A stretch of DNA of 64,000 bases from the NCBI GenBank assembly GCA_963790965.1, contig CAWBQO010000006.1, positions 124,001 through 188,000 of the forward strand. The letters run 5' to 3'. Both the position numbers and the translations under genes were made by a program. This document shows positions 42,923 through 51,098 of the stretch, piece after piece. Positions within the stretch are counted from its first letter, which is position 1. Each line of letters begins with the position of its first letter. Source of the stretch: CAWBQO01 sp963790965. GTDB lineage: Bacteria > Bacteroidota > Rhodothermia > Rhodothermales > DASSAV01. The notes under the pieces were generated by a model. That model saw only the letters and a program-made list of their open reading frames with translations. It was not told the DNA's origin and did not search any database.

Positions 42923-44611
42923 TTACTTTGACTCGCCTGCGTAGCGCTCGGCAACCGTTTCCGCAGGTCCCCACAGGCTGAGCGCTTTCTGCATCGTCTT
43001 GTCGATGGTGTGGTAGATGGGGAACTGCGCGCTCCGGTCAAAGAGGCGCGTGGCAATCTGAGCCTTCAAACGTGCGCGGAAAACCGCCTCGTCTTCTTTT
43101 AAAGCGGCCCGGGTGAAAACGTGCATCGTGTCCGAAACAGCGTCCTCCGCCGGTTTTTGGTCGACGAACTGCACCCCTGAAAGCTCAGCCTGGGCAATAA
43201 ACCCCCGCATCATGTCCTCGGGCACTTTGTACGAGTCGATAAACGCCTGCTCCCGTCCTTCCCACGTCTCACGTAGCGCGTCGCCGTGCGTGTCCATCCA
43301 TTCGCGAACAAAGACCGGCTCCACACCGAGCGCAAAGACCGTGCGCACGAGATCCGAAGCAGAGTCAAGCGGTACGATATAGTCAGGCAGAATGCCCCCG
43401 CCGCCAATAACCGTCCTGCCGAAGTCGGACTTAAACTTAAGAGAGTCGGGCACTTCCGCCAGCAACTCCTGCAGCGTCTGTCCGGCGTCGACGCGGCGCT
43501 GATCCAGCTTCGCCTCGTAATAGTGCTGCCGGTCACCGTCGTCATAGGGCGTCTGGATGAGCCTGCCCGAGGGCGTATAGTAGCGCGAGATGGTCATCCG
43601 GACCACACTCCCGTCTGAGAGGTCATATTGCCGCTGAACGAGGCCTTTTCCGAAGGTTCGCCTGCCGACGATCAACGCGCGGTCATGGTCCTGCAGCGCG
43701 CCCGCCACGATCTCGCTGGCGGATGCCGAGTTCTCGTCCACCAGCACGATCACCGGCCGATTCTCAAATGTACCGCCGCGCGTGGCGCGGAAACTCTGGT
43801 TGAACTCCGGATGCCGGCTCCGCGCACTTACAATCGGCTGCCCTTCTTCAAGAAACTCGTCGCTGATCTTGACGGCCATGTCCATGTAGCCGCCCGCGTT
43901 GCCGCGCAAATCGAGAATCAGCCGCTCCATTCCGCGCGCCTTGAGCTGGAGCATCGCCTTCATGAACTCCTCGTACGTCGTGCGCGCGAACCGGTTGACC
44001 TTGATGTAACCCGTCTCGCCGTCCACCATGTAAGCCGCATCAACCGTGAAGAGCGGGATGCGCCCGCGCTTGATCGTGTATTCGAGAGGGCGCGGGAATC
44101 CGGGACGACGAATCTTTAGATCGACCTTGGAGCCGCGTTTGCCCCGCAGGTTCTTCTGAACGTCTTCGGTCGAGAAGCCCACCGCCGATCCTCCATCGAT
44201 GGTTACGATGCGGTCCCCCGACATCAGCCCGGCGTCTTCGCTCGGCCCACCGGGAATGACGCTCAGGACCATAATCGTGTCCTGCTCGGCCTCTCCCTCG
44301 ATCAGTTCATAGGAGATGCCGATGCCTTCAAAGGACGCGTCGAACTGCTCGTTCACGCTCTTCATGTCCTCGGCGCTGATATAGACCGAGTGCGGGTCCA
44401 TGCCCTTGAGCATTCCATCGATGGCGTCTTCGGTGAGGTGTTCACCGCCGACTTCATCCACGTAATGCTGGCTGATGATCAGGTAGGCACTTTCCAGCTT
44501 GCGGAGCTGCTCGTAGGTGCCGTCCGACGCATCGTTTCGGAACTGCATCCCAAGAAGAACGCCGCCGAGAACAAGAAAAACCGATAGTATTAGACCTTTG
44601 CTACTGCGCAT
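42923..44611 (-). CDS. C-terminal processing peptidase (S41A, CtpA-like) with PDZ domain
   Basis: 562 residues. N-terminal membrane anchor/signal (LILSVFLVLGGVLLGMQF), S41 N-region (MDPHSVYISAEDM), PDZ domain about 95-180 (GGPSEDAGLMSGDRIVTIDG), protease core with ILDLRGNAGG, nucleophile Ser297 (ENSASASEI) and catalytic Lys322 (RRTFGKG), 25 residues apart as in Tsp/CtpA. The C-terminal 150 residues (about 410-562) are extra helical sequence of the type found in Bacteroidota CtpA proteins. It acts in the periplasm on envelope proteins. It ends 20 bp from the repeat array and is divergent from polX. Confidence 0.93.
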   Translation of the reverse strand: MRSSKGLILSVFLVLGGVLLGMQFRNDASDGTYEQLRKLESAYLIISQHYVDEVGGEHLTEDAIDGMLKGMDPHSVYISAEDMKSVNEQFDASFEGIGISYELIEGEAEQDTIMVLSVIPGGPSEDAGLMSGDRIVTIDGGSAVGFSTEDVQKNLRGKRGSKVDLKIRRPGFPRPLEYTIKRGRIPLFTVDAAYMVDGETGYIKVNRFARTTYEEFMKAMLQLKARGMERLILDLRGNAGGYMDMAVKISDEFLEEGQPIVSARSRHPEFNQSFRATRGGTFENRPVIVLVDENSASASEIVAGALQDHDRALIVGRRTFGKGLVQRQYDLSDGSVVRMTISRYYTPSGRLIQTPYDDGDRQHYYEAKLDQRRVDAGQTLQELLAEVPDSLKFKSDFGRTVIGGGGILPDYIVPLDSASDLVRTVFALGVEPVFVREWMDTHGDALRETWEGREQAFIDSYKVPEDMMRGFIAQAELSGVQFVDQKPAEDAVSDTMHVFTRAALKEDEAVFRARLKAQIATRLFDRSAQFPIYHTIDKTMQKALSLWGPAETVAERYAGESK

Positions 44612-44931
44612 CCGACATCAACCGCGAGTGAAAAAGAGAAGACCGGGTTCATCCCAAGGCTACAACGATCAACAGGTATGCCAGGCTGAACTTGCCAGCT
44701 CTGGACGCGCTGTTCTGCCCCAAATTCGAGGAGGAACTGTGAAGACGTGCGGAATTAACAGCCTGACGTGTCGATGGATCCCGCCGTACGTGTCCGCCCA
44801 CGTGGACAGGGGCGAAGGTCAGTCGCTAAGAAAGACCGTCCGCGTCGCTTCCCGGTTCGCACCCGTTACCGTTTGCGCTATATTGCCGACGGCCACCGGG
44901 TCGCCCCTTTCTTACCCCTGCCTTACGGACG
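44612..44931. other. 320-bp divergent promoter region between the S41 protease gene and polX
   Basis: No gene or repeat element seen. It should carry promoters for both divergent genes; GC-rich with no obvious palindrome. The small frames here have no conserved features. Confidence 0.4.
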
Positions 44932-46629
44932 ATGACGAATAAGGAAATTGCGCGCGCGCTAAAGCAAACGGGCGCACTCATCGAGATCACGGGCGGCAAC
45001 GCCTTTCGCTCACGCGCCTTCGAAAATGCCGCCCGCACCATCGAAAGGATGGAAGAATCGGCCGAAGATCTCCTGCGAGAGGGCGAACTGACGAAAGTGC
45101 GCGGCATAGGCGACGGACTGGCTGCGCAAATTACCGAACTGCTAGACAGAGGCTCGTTCGAACTTCGCGACGAGCTGCTACGGGAAATACCTGCGGGTGT
45201 GCTCGCAATCCTGAAGGTGAAAGGATTGGGCGCGAAGAAAGTCCGCGCGTTGTGGCAGGAACGGGGCATTACTTCCATCGAGGCGCTCGAAGCCGCCGCC
45301 AGGGCAGGCCACCTCGACACGGTCAGCGGCTTCGGAGCCAAAACGCAGGCAAAGATTCTGGAAGAGATCGGCCTCATGCGGCATTATAGCCGAAGCCGCC
45401 GCTTCGCCGACGCGTACGCGCTCGCCCTTCCGCTGCTGGAGGCGCTGGACGCCGCCTACGAGGTCACCCACGTGCAGCTTACGGGCGAGATGCGCCGCCG
45501 CCTCGAGATCGTGGATGCCGTCGAGATCTTTTGCGCCACCGAAAAGGCGAACACCATCCCCCGCCTCCTCGGCGGCCTCGTTGCCGACGGCGTGGAGCAG
45601 GACGGCGTATGGACCTATAAAGGTCAGTTTCCTGACGGTTTTCCGCTCCAGGTAACAGCTTCGCCGCACGGGCAATGCGGATCCGTCCTCTGGCGAACCA
45701 CGGGGTCGGAGGCGCACGTCGAAGCGTTTATCGCCTCGCATGGTGAACCGCCGAAGTCGGACGATGAGGAAGCGGTGTACGCCCACGCGGGTCTCCCCGT
45801 CATTCCGCCCGAACTCCGCGAAGGGAGCGGCGAGTTGGAAGCGGCCGGAGCAGGCCGGCTCCCGGTGCTGATTCGGGTGGAGGATCTTAAGGGGAGCTTG
45901 CACAACCACTCCACCTACAGCGACGGCGCGCATCGGCTGGAGGAGATGGTGCGCCACGCCCGCTCTATGGATCTGGCCTACTATGGCGTCTGCGACCATA
46001 GCCGCTCTCTCGTGATTGCCAACGGACTTTCCGTTGAGCGCGTGCGAGATCAGAAGGAGGAGATACAGGCGCTCAACGCAAAATTGAAAGAGGAAGGCGG
46101 TGCTCCTTTTCGCATTTTCAGCGGCACGGAATCGGATATTCTCACCGACGGCTCGCTGGATTACCCCGACGAAGTGCTCGCCGCGTTTGATTTCGTGGTG
46201 GCGAGTGTCCACTCGGGCTTCAACATGACGCGCGACGAGGCGACTGCGCGCCTCCTCACGGCCATTCAGAACCCGTACACCTCGATTCTGGGGCACGCGA
46301 CAGGACGGCTGCTGCTTGCGCGGGAAGGGTATGAGATCGATCATCTGCGCGTCATCGAGGCATGTGCCGCGAACGGAGTCGCCATCGAACTCAACGCAGA
46401 TCCCTCGCGCCTCGACATGGACTGGCGCTGGATAAAAGAGGCCACTTCGCGGGGCGTGCTCATCTCCATCAACCCCGATGCGCATTCGATGGAGGGACTC
46501 TCGAACGTCCGCTGGGGCGTTCAGGTCGCGCGCAAGGGTTGGCTGACGGCCGCCGACTGCCTCAATGCGAAAACTCTGCACGAATTTGAAACGTGGCTGA
46601 ACGAGCGGCGCACCCGTTGCGTTGCATAG
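44932..46629 (+). CDS. polX: PolX-type protein: degenerate polymerase X domain plus intact PHP exonuclease domain
   Basis: 565 residues, normal PolX length. Residues 1-150 are the 8-kDa and fingers regions with helix-hairpin-helix motifs (VRGIGDGLAAQI, VKGLGAKKV, VSGFGAKTQ). The palm (about 175-270) should show G-S...D-x-D; here the line reads LTGEMRRRLEIVDAVEIF, so the two metal Asp are Ala196 and Glu198, and the third Asp is Gln240 (GFPLQV). The C-terminal PHP domain is intact: HNHSTYSDG (His324, His326), GTESDI (Glu400), SVHSG (His427), GHATGR (His455), NPDAH (Asp516, His518). It therefore probably keeps Mn-dependent 3'-5' exonuclease or AP-end processing but not DNA synthesis. Confidence 0.9.
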   Translation: MTNKEIARALKQTGALIEITGGNAFRSRAFENAARTIERMEESAEDLLREGELTKVRGIGDGLAAQITELLDRGSFELRDELLREIPAGVLAILKVKGLGAKKVRALWQERGITSIEALEAAARAGHLDTVSGFGAKTQAKILEEIGLMRHYSRSRRFADAYALALPLLEALDAAYEVTHVQLTGEMRRRLEIVDAVEIFCATEKANTIPRLLGGLVADGVEQDGVWTYKGQFPDGFPLQVTASPHGQCGSVLWRTTGSEAHVEAFIASHGEPPKSDDEEAVYAHAGLPVIPPELREGSGELEAAGAGRLPVLIRVEDLKGSLHNHSTYSDGAHRLEEMVRHARSMDLAYYGVCDHSRSLVIANGLSVERVRDQKEEIQALNAKLKEEGGAPFRIFSGTESDILTDGSLDYPDEVLAAFDFVVASVHSGFNMTRDEATARLLTAIQNPYTSILGHATGRLLLAREGYEIDHLRVIEACAANGVAIELNADPSRLDMDWRWIKEATSRGVLISINPDAHSMEGLSNVRWGVQVARKGWLTAADCLNAKTLHEFETWLNERRTRCVA

Positions 46630-46700
46630 ATCCCGCGAGCGGCCGCGGACCCCGCGCCGCAAGCCCTCCCTCCTGACCCTTTCTGCTTTACCGGAAGACT

Positions 46701-48785
46701 TTGAGCCGCTGGCCCTCCATCCTGCTCGTCCTGTTCTTCGTCCTTCTGACGGGCGGCTGGCTGACGTGGTATCTTTCCTACGGGTTCGACACCGCCCCCC
46801 CTGCAAACGCCGACCTCGCCGGCCTGTCCGCGCCCGCCGAGATTCGCTGGGACGAAAGCGGCTTTGCCACCATCGAGGCGGCATCACAGGCCGATGCGTT
46901 TCAGGCGCTCGGCTACGCGCAGACGATGGATCGCGGCGCGATGATGCTGCTCTGGCGGCAGACGGCCTCCGGACGCCTGGGCGAATGGTTCGGCGGTAAC
47001 CTCCTTGGCATCGACCGCTTTTCGAGGCAGCTCGAAATGGCCACGCTTGCCCGCGCCTCCTATGACAGCCTCGCTGCAGGAGATCGCGCCCTGCTCGACG
47101 CCTTTGCGCGAGGCGTCAACCAGGCGCTTCAGACGCGGCAGGTGCGCGTTTCCGAGGATCTCGCCATTCTCGGCATCCATCCCGAACCCTGGCAGCCGTG
47201 GCACACGCTGGCTGTTGAACGGCTCTTCGCATGGCTGGTCAATGCCCGCCCCTCGGCCGATACGCTCCGGGCGCTCGGCTCCGACGGCCGCGCCTTCTTT
47301 GCCGCCGATGCGCAGATGCGCGACTGGCTGCACCTTCACGGCTTCGAACACAGCCTCGCATGGGCCGTCCGCGATTCGTCCAGCACCTACCTTTACGGCC
47401 GACAGGTTCATGGAAGCCTTGCCGTACCGTTCTTTTACGAGGCCGTCCTGCAGTGGCCGGGCGGCTCCGTGCGAGGCGCTTCACTGCCGGGAACCCCGTT
47501 CTTCCCCGTGGGCAAGAACGAGGTCCGCGCGTGGCACTTTCTGCCGCACGGCACCGCCACGCTCGAGCGGACCGTCCGCGATACCACCGCCTCCGCCGGG
47601 CCGCGCTTCGAACGACTTGAAAGCACCGACGGCAGCGAGCAAATCGTCTCCATAAGGCGCATCAACGAGCGGCTCTATTTCCTTCCGCCACCCGACACCG
47701 CCGCTTTCCGCCAACCTGCTTTCGCCGATTCTCTCTCGAGCGAGCCAGACAGTCTCGGCGGCGAGGTTTCCGCACCCTCAGACACGCTCGCATCACCACC
47801 GCCTCCTCCTGCGGTGCCGGACACGGTTTGGTCGGTGCGGTGGAGCGGGTTTCAAGAAGGCACCGACCTTTCCGCATGGCTCGCCTTGCAATCGGGCACC
47901 TCCGAGCCGTTCCGACTAGTGAGGTCTGGCGGAATCATGCTTTCTCAGGACGGGCAATGGGAGGTCTTCGGCGACCCGCTGGTCACGGTTGCGCTCGAGA
48001 ACGGCGTGCTTGTGGGCAATACGCGGTGGGCGCGCTTCGTCGCGCGCGACCTCGACTCGGCGCTCGTTGCCGCGGCGCATCCGCTGGACATCAGGCGGCT
48101 CACGACCGACTACCAGAGCACCTGGGCCGCTTCGCTCGCCCCGGCGCTCGTCGCGTCCATCGACTCTATTCCCGGCCGCAACCCCGGCGTGGAAGATGCT
48201 TTGACTTACCTTCAGAACTGGGACTACTCGTACGACCGGGCAAGCATAGCGGCCACCATCTTCGACACGTGGCTTGGCGTTTATCGCGACAGCACCGGCC
48301 ATCTGCCCGAAGCCGTTCCGCCCCAGGACGTGTATTTCGAGGGCTTCCGCCGCTATCAGACCCTGGCAACAGCCGTCGGAATTCTGCGCGACCGGCTCGG
48401 CTCGGACGTAAAAACGTGGCGCTGGGAAAACCTCGACCCTGCCGGGCGCGAGTTCCCGGTGTGGTCCGCCGATTCGCTCCTGGCAGAGGACGTTCCTTCG
48501 CTCGACCAGCGCTATGCGCCGGTCCACCTTCCAAACAGCGGCCACCCGAGCACGCTCTTCTGGGGTTCATCCCCGGTGCTGCCGGACGGGCCACATCCGT
48601 CGGCATGGGAAGCGTGGACGAGCACGGCCAATTGGGACGCGCTCTACATGCGCCGCTTCTTCTATCGTCCTTCAGGGTTCCTGAGCCGGTACCGCATCTC
48701 AGAGCGCGTTCCGCCGCCGGTCATTCTTCAGCCCTCGGCCGATCCTGAACGTACGACGCGACTCCGTCCGCAAGCGGCGCAATAA
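46701..48785 (+). CDS. Penicillin acylase-family (Ntn hydrolase) protein, divergent
   Basis: 694 residues starting at a TTG (GGAAG just upstream). N-terminal membrane segment (ILLVLFFVLLTGGWLTWYL), then the penicillin-acylase alpha-part pattern (IRWDESGFATIEAASQADAF, YAQTMDRGAMMLL, ASGRLGEWFGG) and beta-part pattern (RGASLPGTPFFPVGKNEVRA). The nucleophile region is unusual: relatives have Gly-Ser-Asn-x-Trp with autocleavage at Gly-Ser, here it reads EHSLAWAV with His217-Ser218, and the DPHL motif after it is RQVHG. Ser is kept but processing is uncertain. A Pro/Ser-rich insert lies near 345-375. Substrates of such envelope proteins are usually acyl-homoserine lactones or peptides; I would not predict one here. 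Confidence 0.8.
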   Translation: MSRWPSILLVLFFVLLTGGWLTWYLSYGFDTAPPANADLAGLSAPAEIRWDESGFATIEAASQADAFQALGYAQTMDRGAMMLLWRQTASGRLGEWFGGNLLGIDRFSRQLEMATLARASYDSLAAGDRALLDAFARGVNQALQTRQVRVSEDLAILGIHPEPWQPWHTLAVERLFAWLVNARPSADTLRALGSDGRAFFAADAQMRDWLHLHGFEHSLAWAVRDSSSTYLYGRQVHGSLAVPFFYEAVLQWPGGSVRGASLPGTPFFPVGKNEVRAWHFLPHGTATLERTVRDTTASAGPRFERLESTDGSEQIVSIRRINERLYFLPPPDTAAFRQPAFADSLSSEPDSLGGEVSAPSDTLASPPPPPAVPDTVWSVRWSGFQEGTDLSAWLALQSGTSEPFRLVRSGGIMLSQDGQWEVFGDPLVTVALENGVLVGNTRWARFVARDLDSALVAAAHPLDIRRLTTDYQSTWAASLAPALVASIDSIPGRNPGVEDALTYLQNWDYSYDRASIAATIFDTWLGVYRDSTGHLPEAVPPQDVYFEGFRRYQTLATAVGILRDRLGSDVKTWRWENLDPAGREFPVWSADSLLAEDVPSLDQRYAPVHLPNSGHPSTLFWGSSPVLPDGPHPSAWEAWTSTANWDALYMRRFFYRPSGFLSRYRISERVPPPVILQPSADPERTTRLRPQAAQ

Positions 48786-48794
48786 CACGCCTGA

Positions 48795-49718
48795 ATGAAA
48801 GAGAGCGCACGAGAAAACGTACCGCTTTACGTCGGACTCGATGCGGGCGGATCGAAGACCAGAGCGATGGCGCGCGCCGAGGGATGGCCGGACCTCGAAC
48901 TGCTCGGACCCGCGGCAAACCTGCAGGTGGCGGGCATCGAAGGCGTAGTAGCGACGCTCACTGAGCTTGTCCGGCGCGCCGCGGGGCAGCGCCCCGGCGC
49001 GCGTCTCGTCTCCGCGGTCGCCGGCGTCTCGGGGGCGGGCAGACCGGACGAATGCGCAGCTCTTGAATCCACGTGGCGGGAGCGGGTCCAACGCGCCTGG
49101 CCCCACGCGCAGATTCGCGCCGTCAATGATGCCGTCATCGCTTTGGAGGGCGCTTTTGGCGGCGGGAGCGGGATCATGGTCATCGTCGGCACCGGGTCCA
49201 TCGCCTATGCGCGCGACGGGGATGAAGGTTTGCAGCGTGCCGGTGGCTGGGGCCGTCTGCTCGGGGACGAGGGTGGCGGGTACGCGCTCGGCCTGGCCGG
49301 TCTGAAGGCCGTCGCCGCAGCCTTTGACGGGGGCACACCGACGGCGTTAACCCGGCAACTGAACGAGGCATTCGGCCTTGGCGACCGCGACGCGCTGATC
49401 TCCGCCGTTTACAAAGAAAGCTTCCGCCCGCCCGCATTTGCTTCGCACGTCGTTGCGGCAGCGGAACAGGGAGACGGACCGGCACAGCGCATCGTGCAGG
49501 AGCAAGCGGCGGCGCTCGCTGAGCAGATCAAAAGGCTTGCCGGTCGGTGCGCTTCAATCACGCCGCAGATCGCGTTTGTGGGAGGTCTCACAAACCTGCC
49601 GAGCTACGTGCAAGCCCTGGAAGAGGCCACCCGCTCGGTTCTTCCAGACTGGCGATTTCAGCGCCCGCTACATGATCCGGCAGAAGGCGCGCTTCAGCTC
49701 GCCATCCGCCCGGCGTAA
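48795..49718 (+). CDS. BadF/BadG/BcrA/BcrD-type ATPase, probable N-acetylglucosamine-type sugar kinase
   Basis: 307 residues, ASKHA fold. Phosphate-1 loop VGLDAGGSKTRAMA, AVAGVSGAGRPDECAAL, NDAVIALEGAFGGGSGIMVI, GTGSIAYA and the family hallmark GGWGRLLGDEGGGYALG, then AFVGGLTNLPSYV. At this length and without the Cys of benzoyl-CoA reductase activators it fits the N-acetylglucosamine kinase branch, phosphorylating an amino sugar or glucose. It starts 9 nt after the penicillin-acylase gene, so they are co-transcribed. A role in using free glucose from the glucan locus is possible but speculative. Confidence 0.87.
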   Translation: MKESARENVPLYVGLDAGGSKTRAMARAEGWPDLELLGPAANLQVAGIEGVVATLTELVRRAAGQRPGARLVSAVAGVSGAGRPDECAALESTWRERVQRAWPHAQIRAVNDAVIALEGAFGGGSGIMVIVGTGSIAYARDGDEGLQRAGGWGRLLGDEGGGYALGLAGLKAVAAAFDGGTPTALTRQLNEAFGLGDRDALISAVYKESFRPPAFASHVVAAAEQGDGPAQRIVQEQAAALAEQIKRLAGRCASITPQIAFVGGLTNLPSYVQALEEATRSVLPDWRFQRPLHDPAEGALQLAIRPA

Positions 49719-49732
49719 ACTGCGCCCGGCGA

Positions 49733-51040
49733 TCACGCCAGCTCTAAAAGGTGCGGCTCGATCTCCACGCGGCGGTTCTCCATCACGGCTTCGTGCGCCT
49801 TGACGGCAACGACCGTAGCCTGGTAGCCCTGTTCGTAGCCGGCAGCCGGCGGGAACGGGCCATAGTGCATGTTGTCGATGAACTCCTTAATTGCGTAGTA
49901 GAGCGGCGTCTCCACGTTCGGATCATCCGCTGCCGGGTCCGCGCCCTGCGCCGCAAGCTTGGTTGCGTTCGCCACCAGCGCGATGCCCTTTTCCCGGTAG
50001 AAGGTGTCCTTACGGGCATACACCTCCCATCCCAAAACGGGCGCATCAACCTCCTTAAACATCCAGCCTTTCTGGTCCCGGAGCATGATCGTCGAGTCGC
50101 TGCCGTAAAACATGTCGTAGGACCCGTCGAACGACGTAGCGAGCGAAGCACCATAGGTGAGATTGACGCCACTCGGAAACTCGAACACCGTCTGGATCGT
50201 GTCCGGCAGGACCCGGCCGTCCTTCCAGTGCATCACGCGCCCGAAGCCGGTTACGGCCGTGGGCAATTCCTGAAGGAACCAGAACGACTTGTCGACCTGC
50301 TGCATGCCCACCTCGCCGATGAGGCCAAGCGACGTTTCGGGCTCCAGCCGCCAGTTCGCGTCCCGCTCCCGCTCCGGGTTCGGCGAAGCGCGACGCCAAC
50401 TCTCCTTTTCGTTCCACTGCCCGCGAATTTGCACCGGGCGGCCAATGGCTCCGCTCCGGATAAACTGAAAGACGGACCGGTGCTGCGGTTCGCTTCGGCC
50501 GAGGAGTCCGACCTGAAAGATCTGTCCCTCCGCCTGCTTCGCCGCCGCAGCCATCACGCGGGCATCTTCAATCGAGGTGGCCATCGGCGCTTCGACATAG
50601 ACGTGCTTACCCGCCTCCAGCGCCGCTACGGCGATCTCCCGGTGCAGGTGCGAAGGCGTGGCGATGAAGACGGCCTGAATAGCCGGGTCGCTCAGGACGG
50701 CGCGGTAGTCTTCGTGCCGCGCGGCATCGGGCACCTGGCGCTGCGCCCGCTTGAGCATCACGTCGTACGTGTCCGCTACCGCCACGAGCCTCGCCTCCGG
50801 CATCCGGCCAATCGTATCCGCCAACTCCCGCCCCCACTGGCCGAAGCCGATCAAGCCCATCGCCACTGGTTCTTTCACCGGAGCATTTGCCGGAACCGAC
50901 GGATGGCGACGTTCAGCAGCGCGGATCTCGACCGCTCCCGCCATGGCAAACACGGCTGCAAGAGAGCCTTTCTTGATGAAGGCGCGACGCCCGGCGTCGG
51001 CGAGTTCTTGCTGTTCGGCGTCAACGGTACGATGAGTCAT
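49733..51040 (-). CDS. Tat-exported Gfo/Idh/MocA-family protein lacking the EKP lysine
   Basis: 435 residues from the ATG at 51040. Twin-arginine signal: RRAFIKKG at 18-25 with a hydrophobic run to about 37. Rossmann motif GLIGFGQWGR (62-71), FIATPSHLHREIAV. Where the family has Glu-Lys-Pro it reads EAP (150-152, GKHVYVEAPMATS), so the usual catalytic Lys is Ala. The substrate domain is intact in length. Tat export fits folding with NAD(P) in the cytoplasm. A non-EKP, Tat-bearing member of about 440 residues recalls GH109-type NAD-dependent glycosidases; that is a suggestion only. Last gene of a three-gene unit with ApbE, convergent with the kinase gene. Confidence 0.87.
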   Translation of the reverse strand: MTHRTVDAEQQELADAGRRAFIKKGSLAAVFAMAGAVEIRAAERRHPSVPANAPVKEPVAMGLIGFGQWGRELADTIGRMPEARLVAVADTYDVMLKRAQRQVPDAARHEDYRAVLSDPAIQAVFIATPSHLHREIAVAALEAGKHVYVEAPMATSIEDARVMAAAAKQAEGQIFQVGLLGRSEPQHRSVFQFIRSGAIGRPVQIRGQWNEKESWRRASPNPERERDANWRLEPETSLGLIGEVGMQQVDKSFWFLQELPTAVTGFGRVMHWKDGRVLPDTIQTVFEFPSGVNLTYGASLATSFDGSYDMFYGSDSTIMLRDQKGWMFKEVDAPVLGWEVYARKDTFYREKGIALVANATKLAAQGADPAADDPNVETPLYYAIKEFIDNMHYGPFPPAAGYEQGYQATVVAVKAHEAVMENRRVEIEPHLLELA

Positions 51041-51098
51041 GGCTATGATGATCGAGATTAGGAAAAACTGCAGCCCACTTCGCTTATTATCGCTACCT

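Noticed and set aside
45178..46887. 569-residue minus-strand frame
   Set aside because: Antisense to polX, whose PHP and helix-hairpin-helix motifs are unmistakable.
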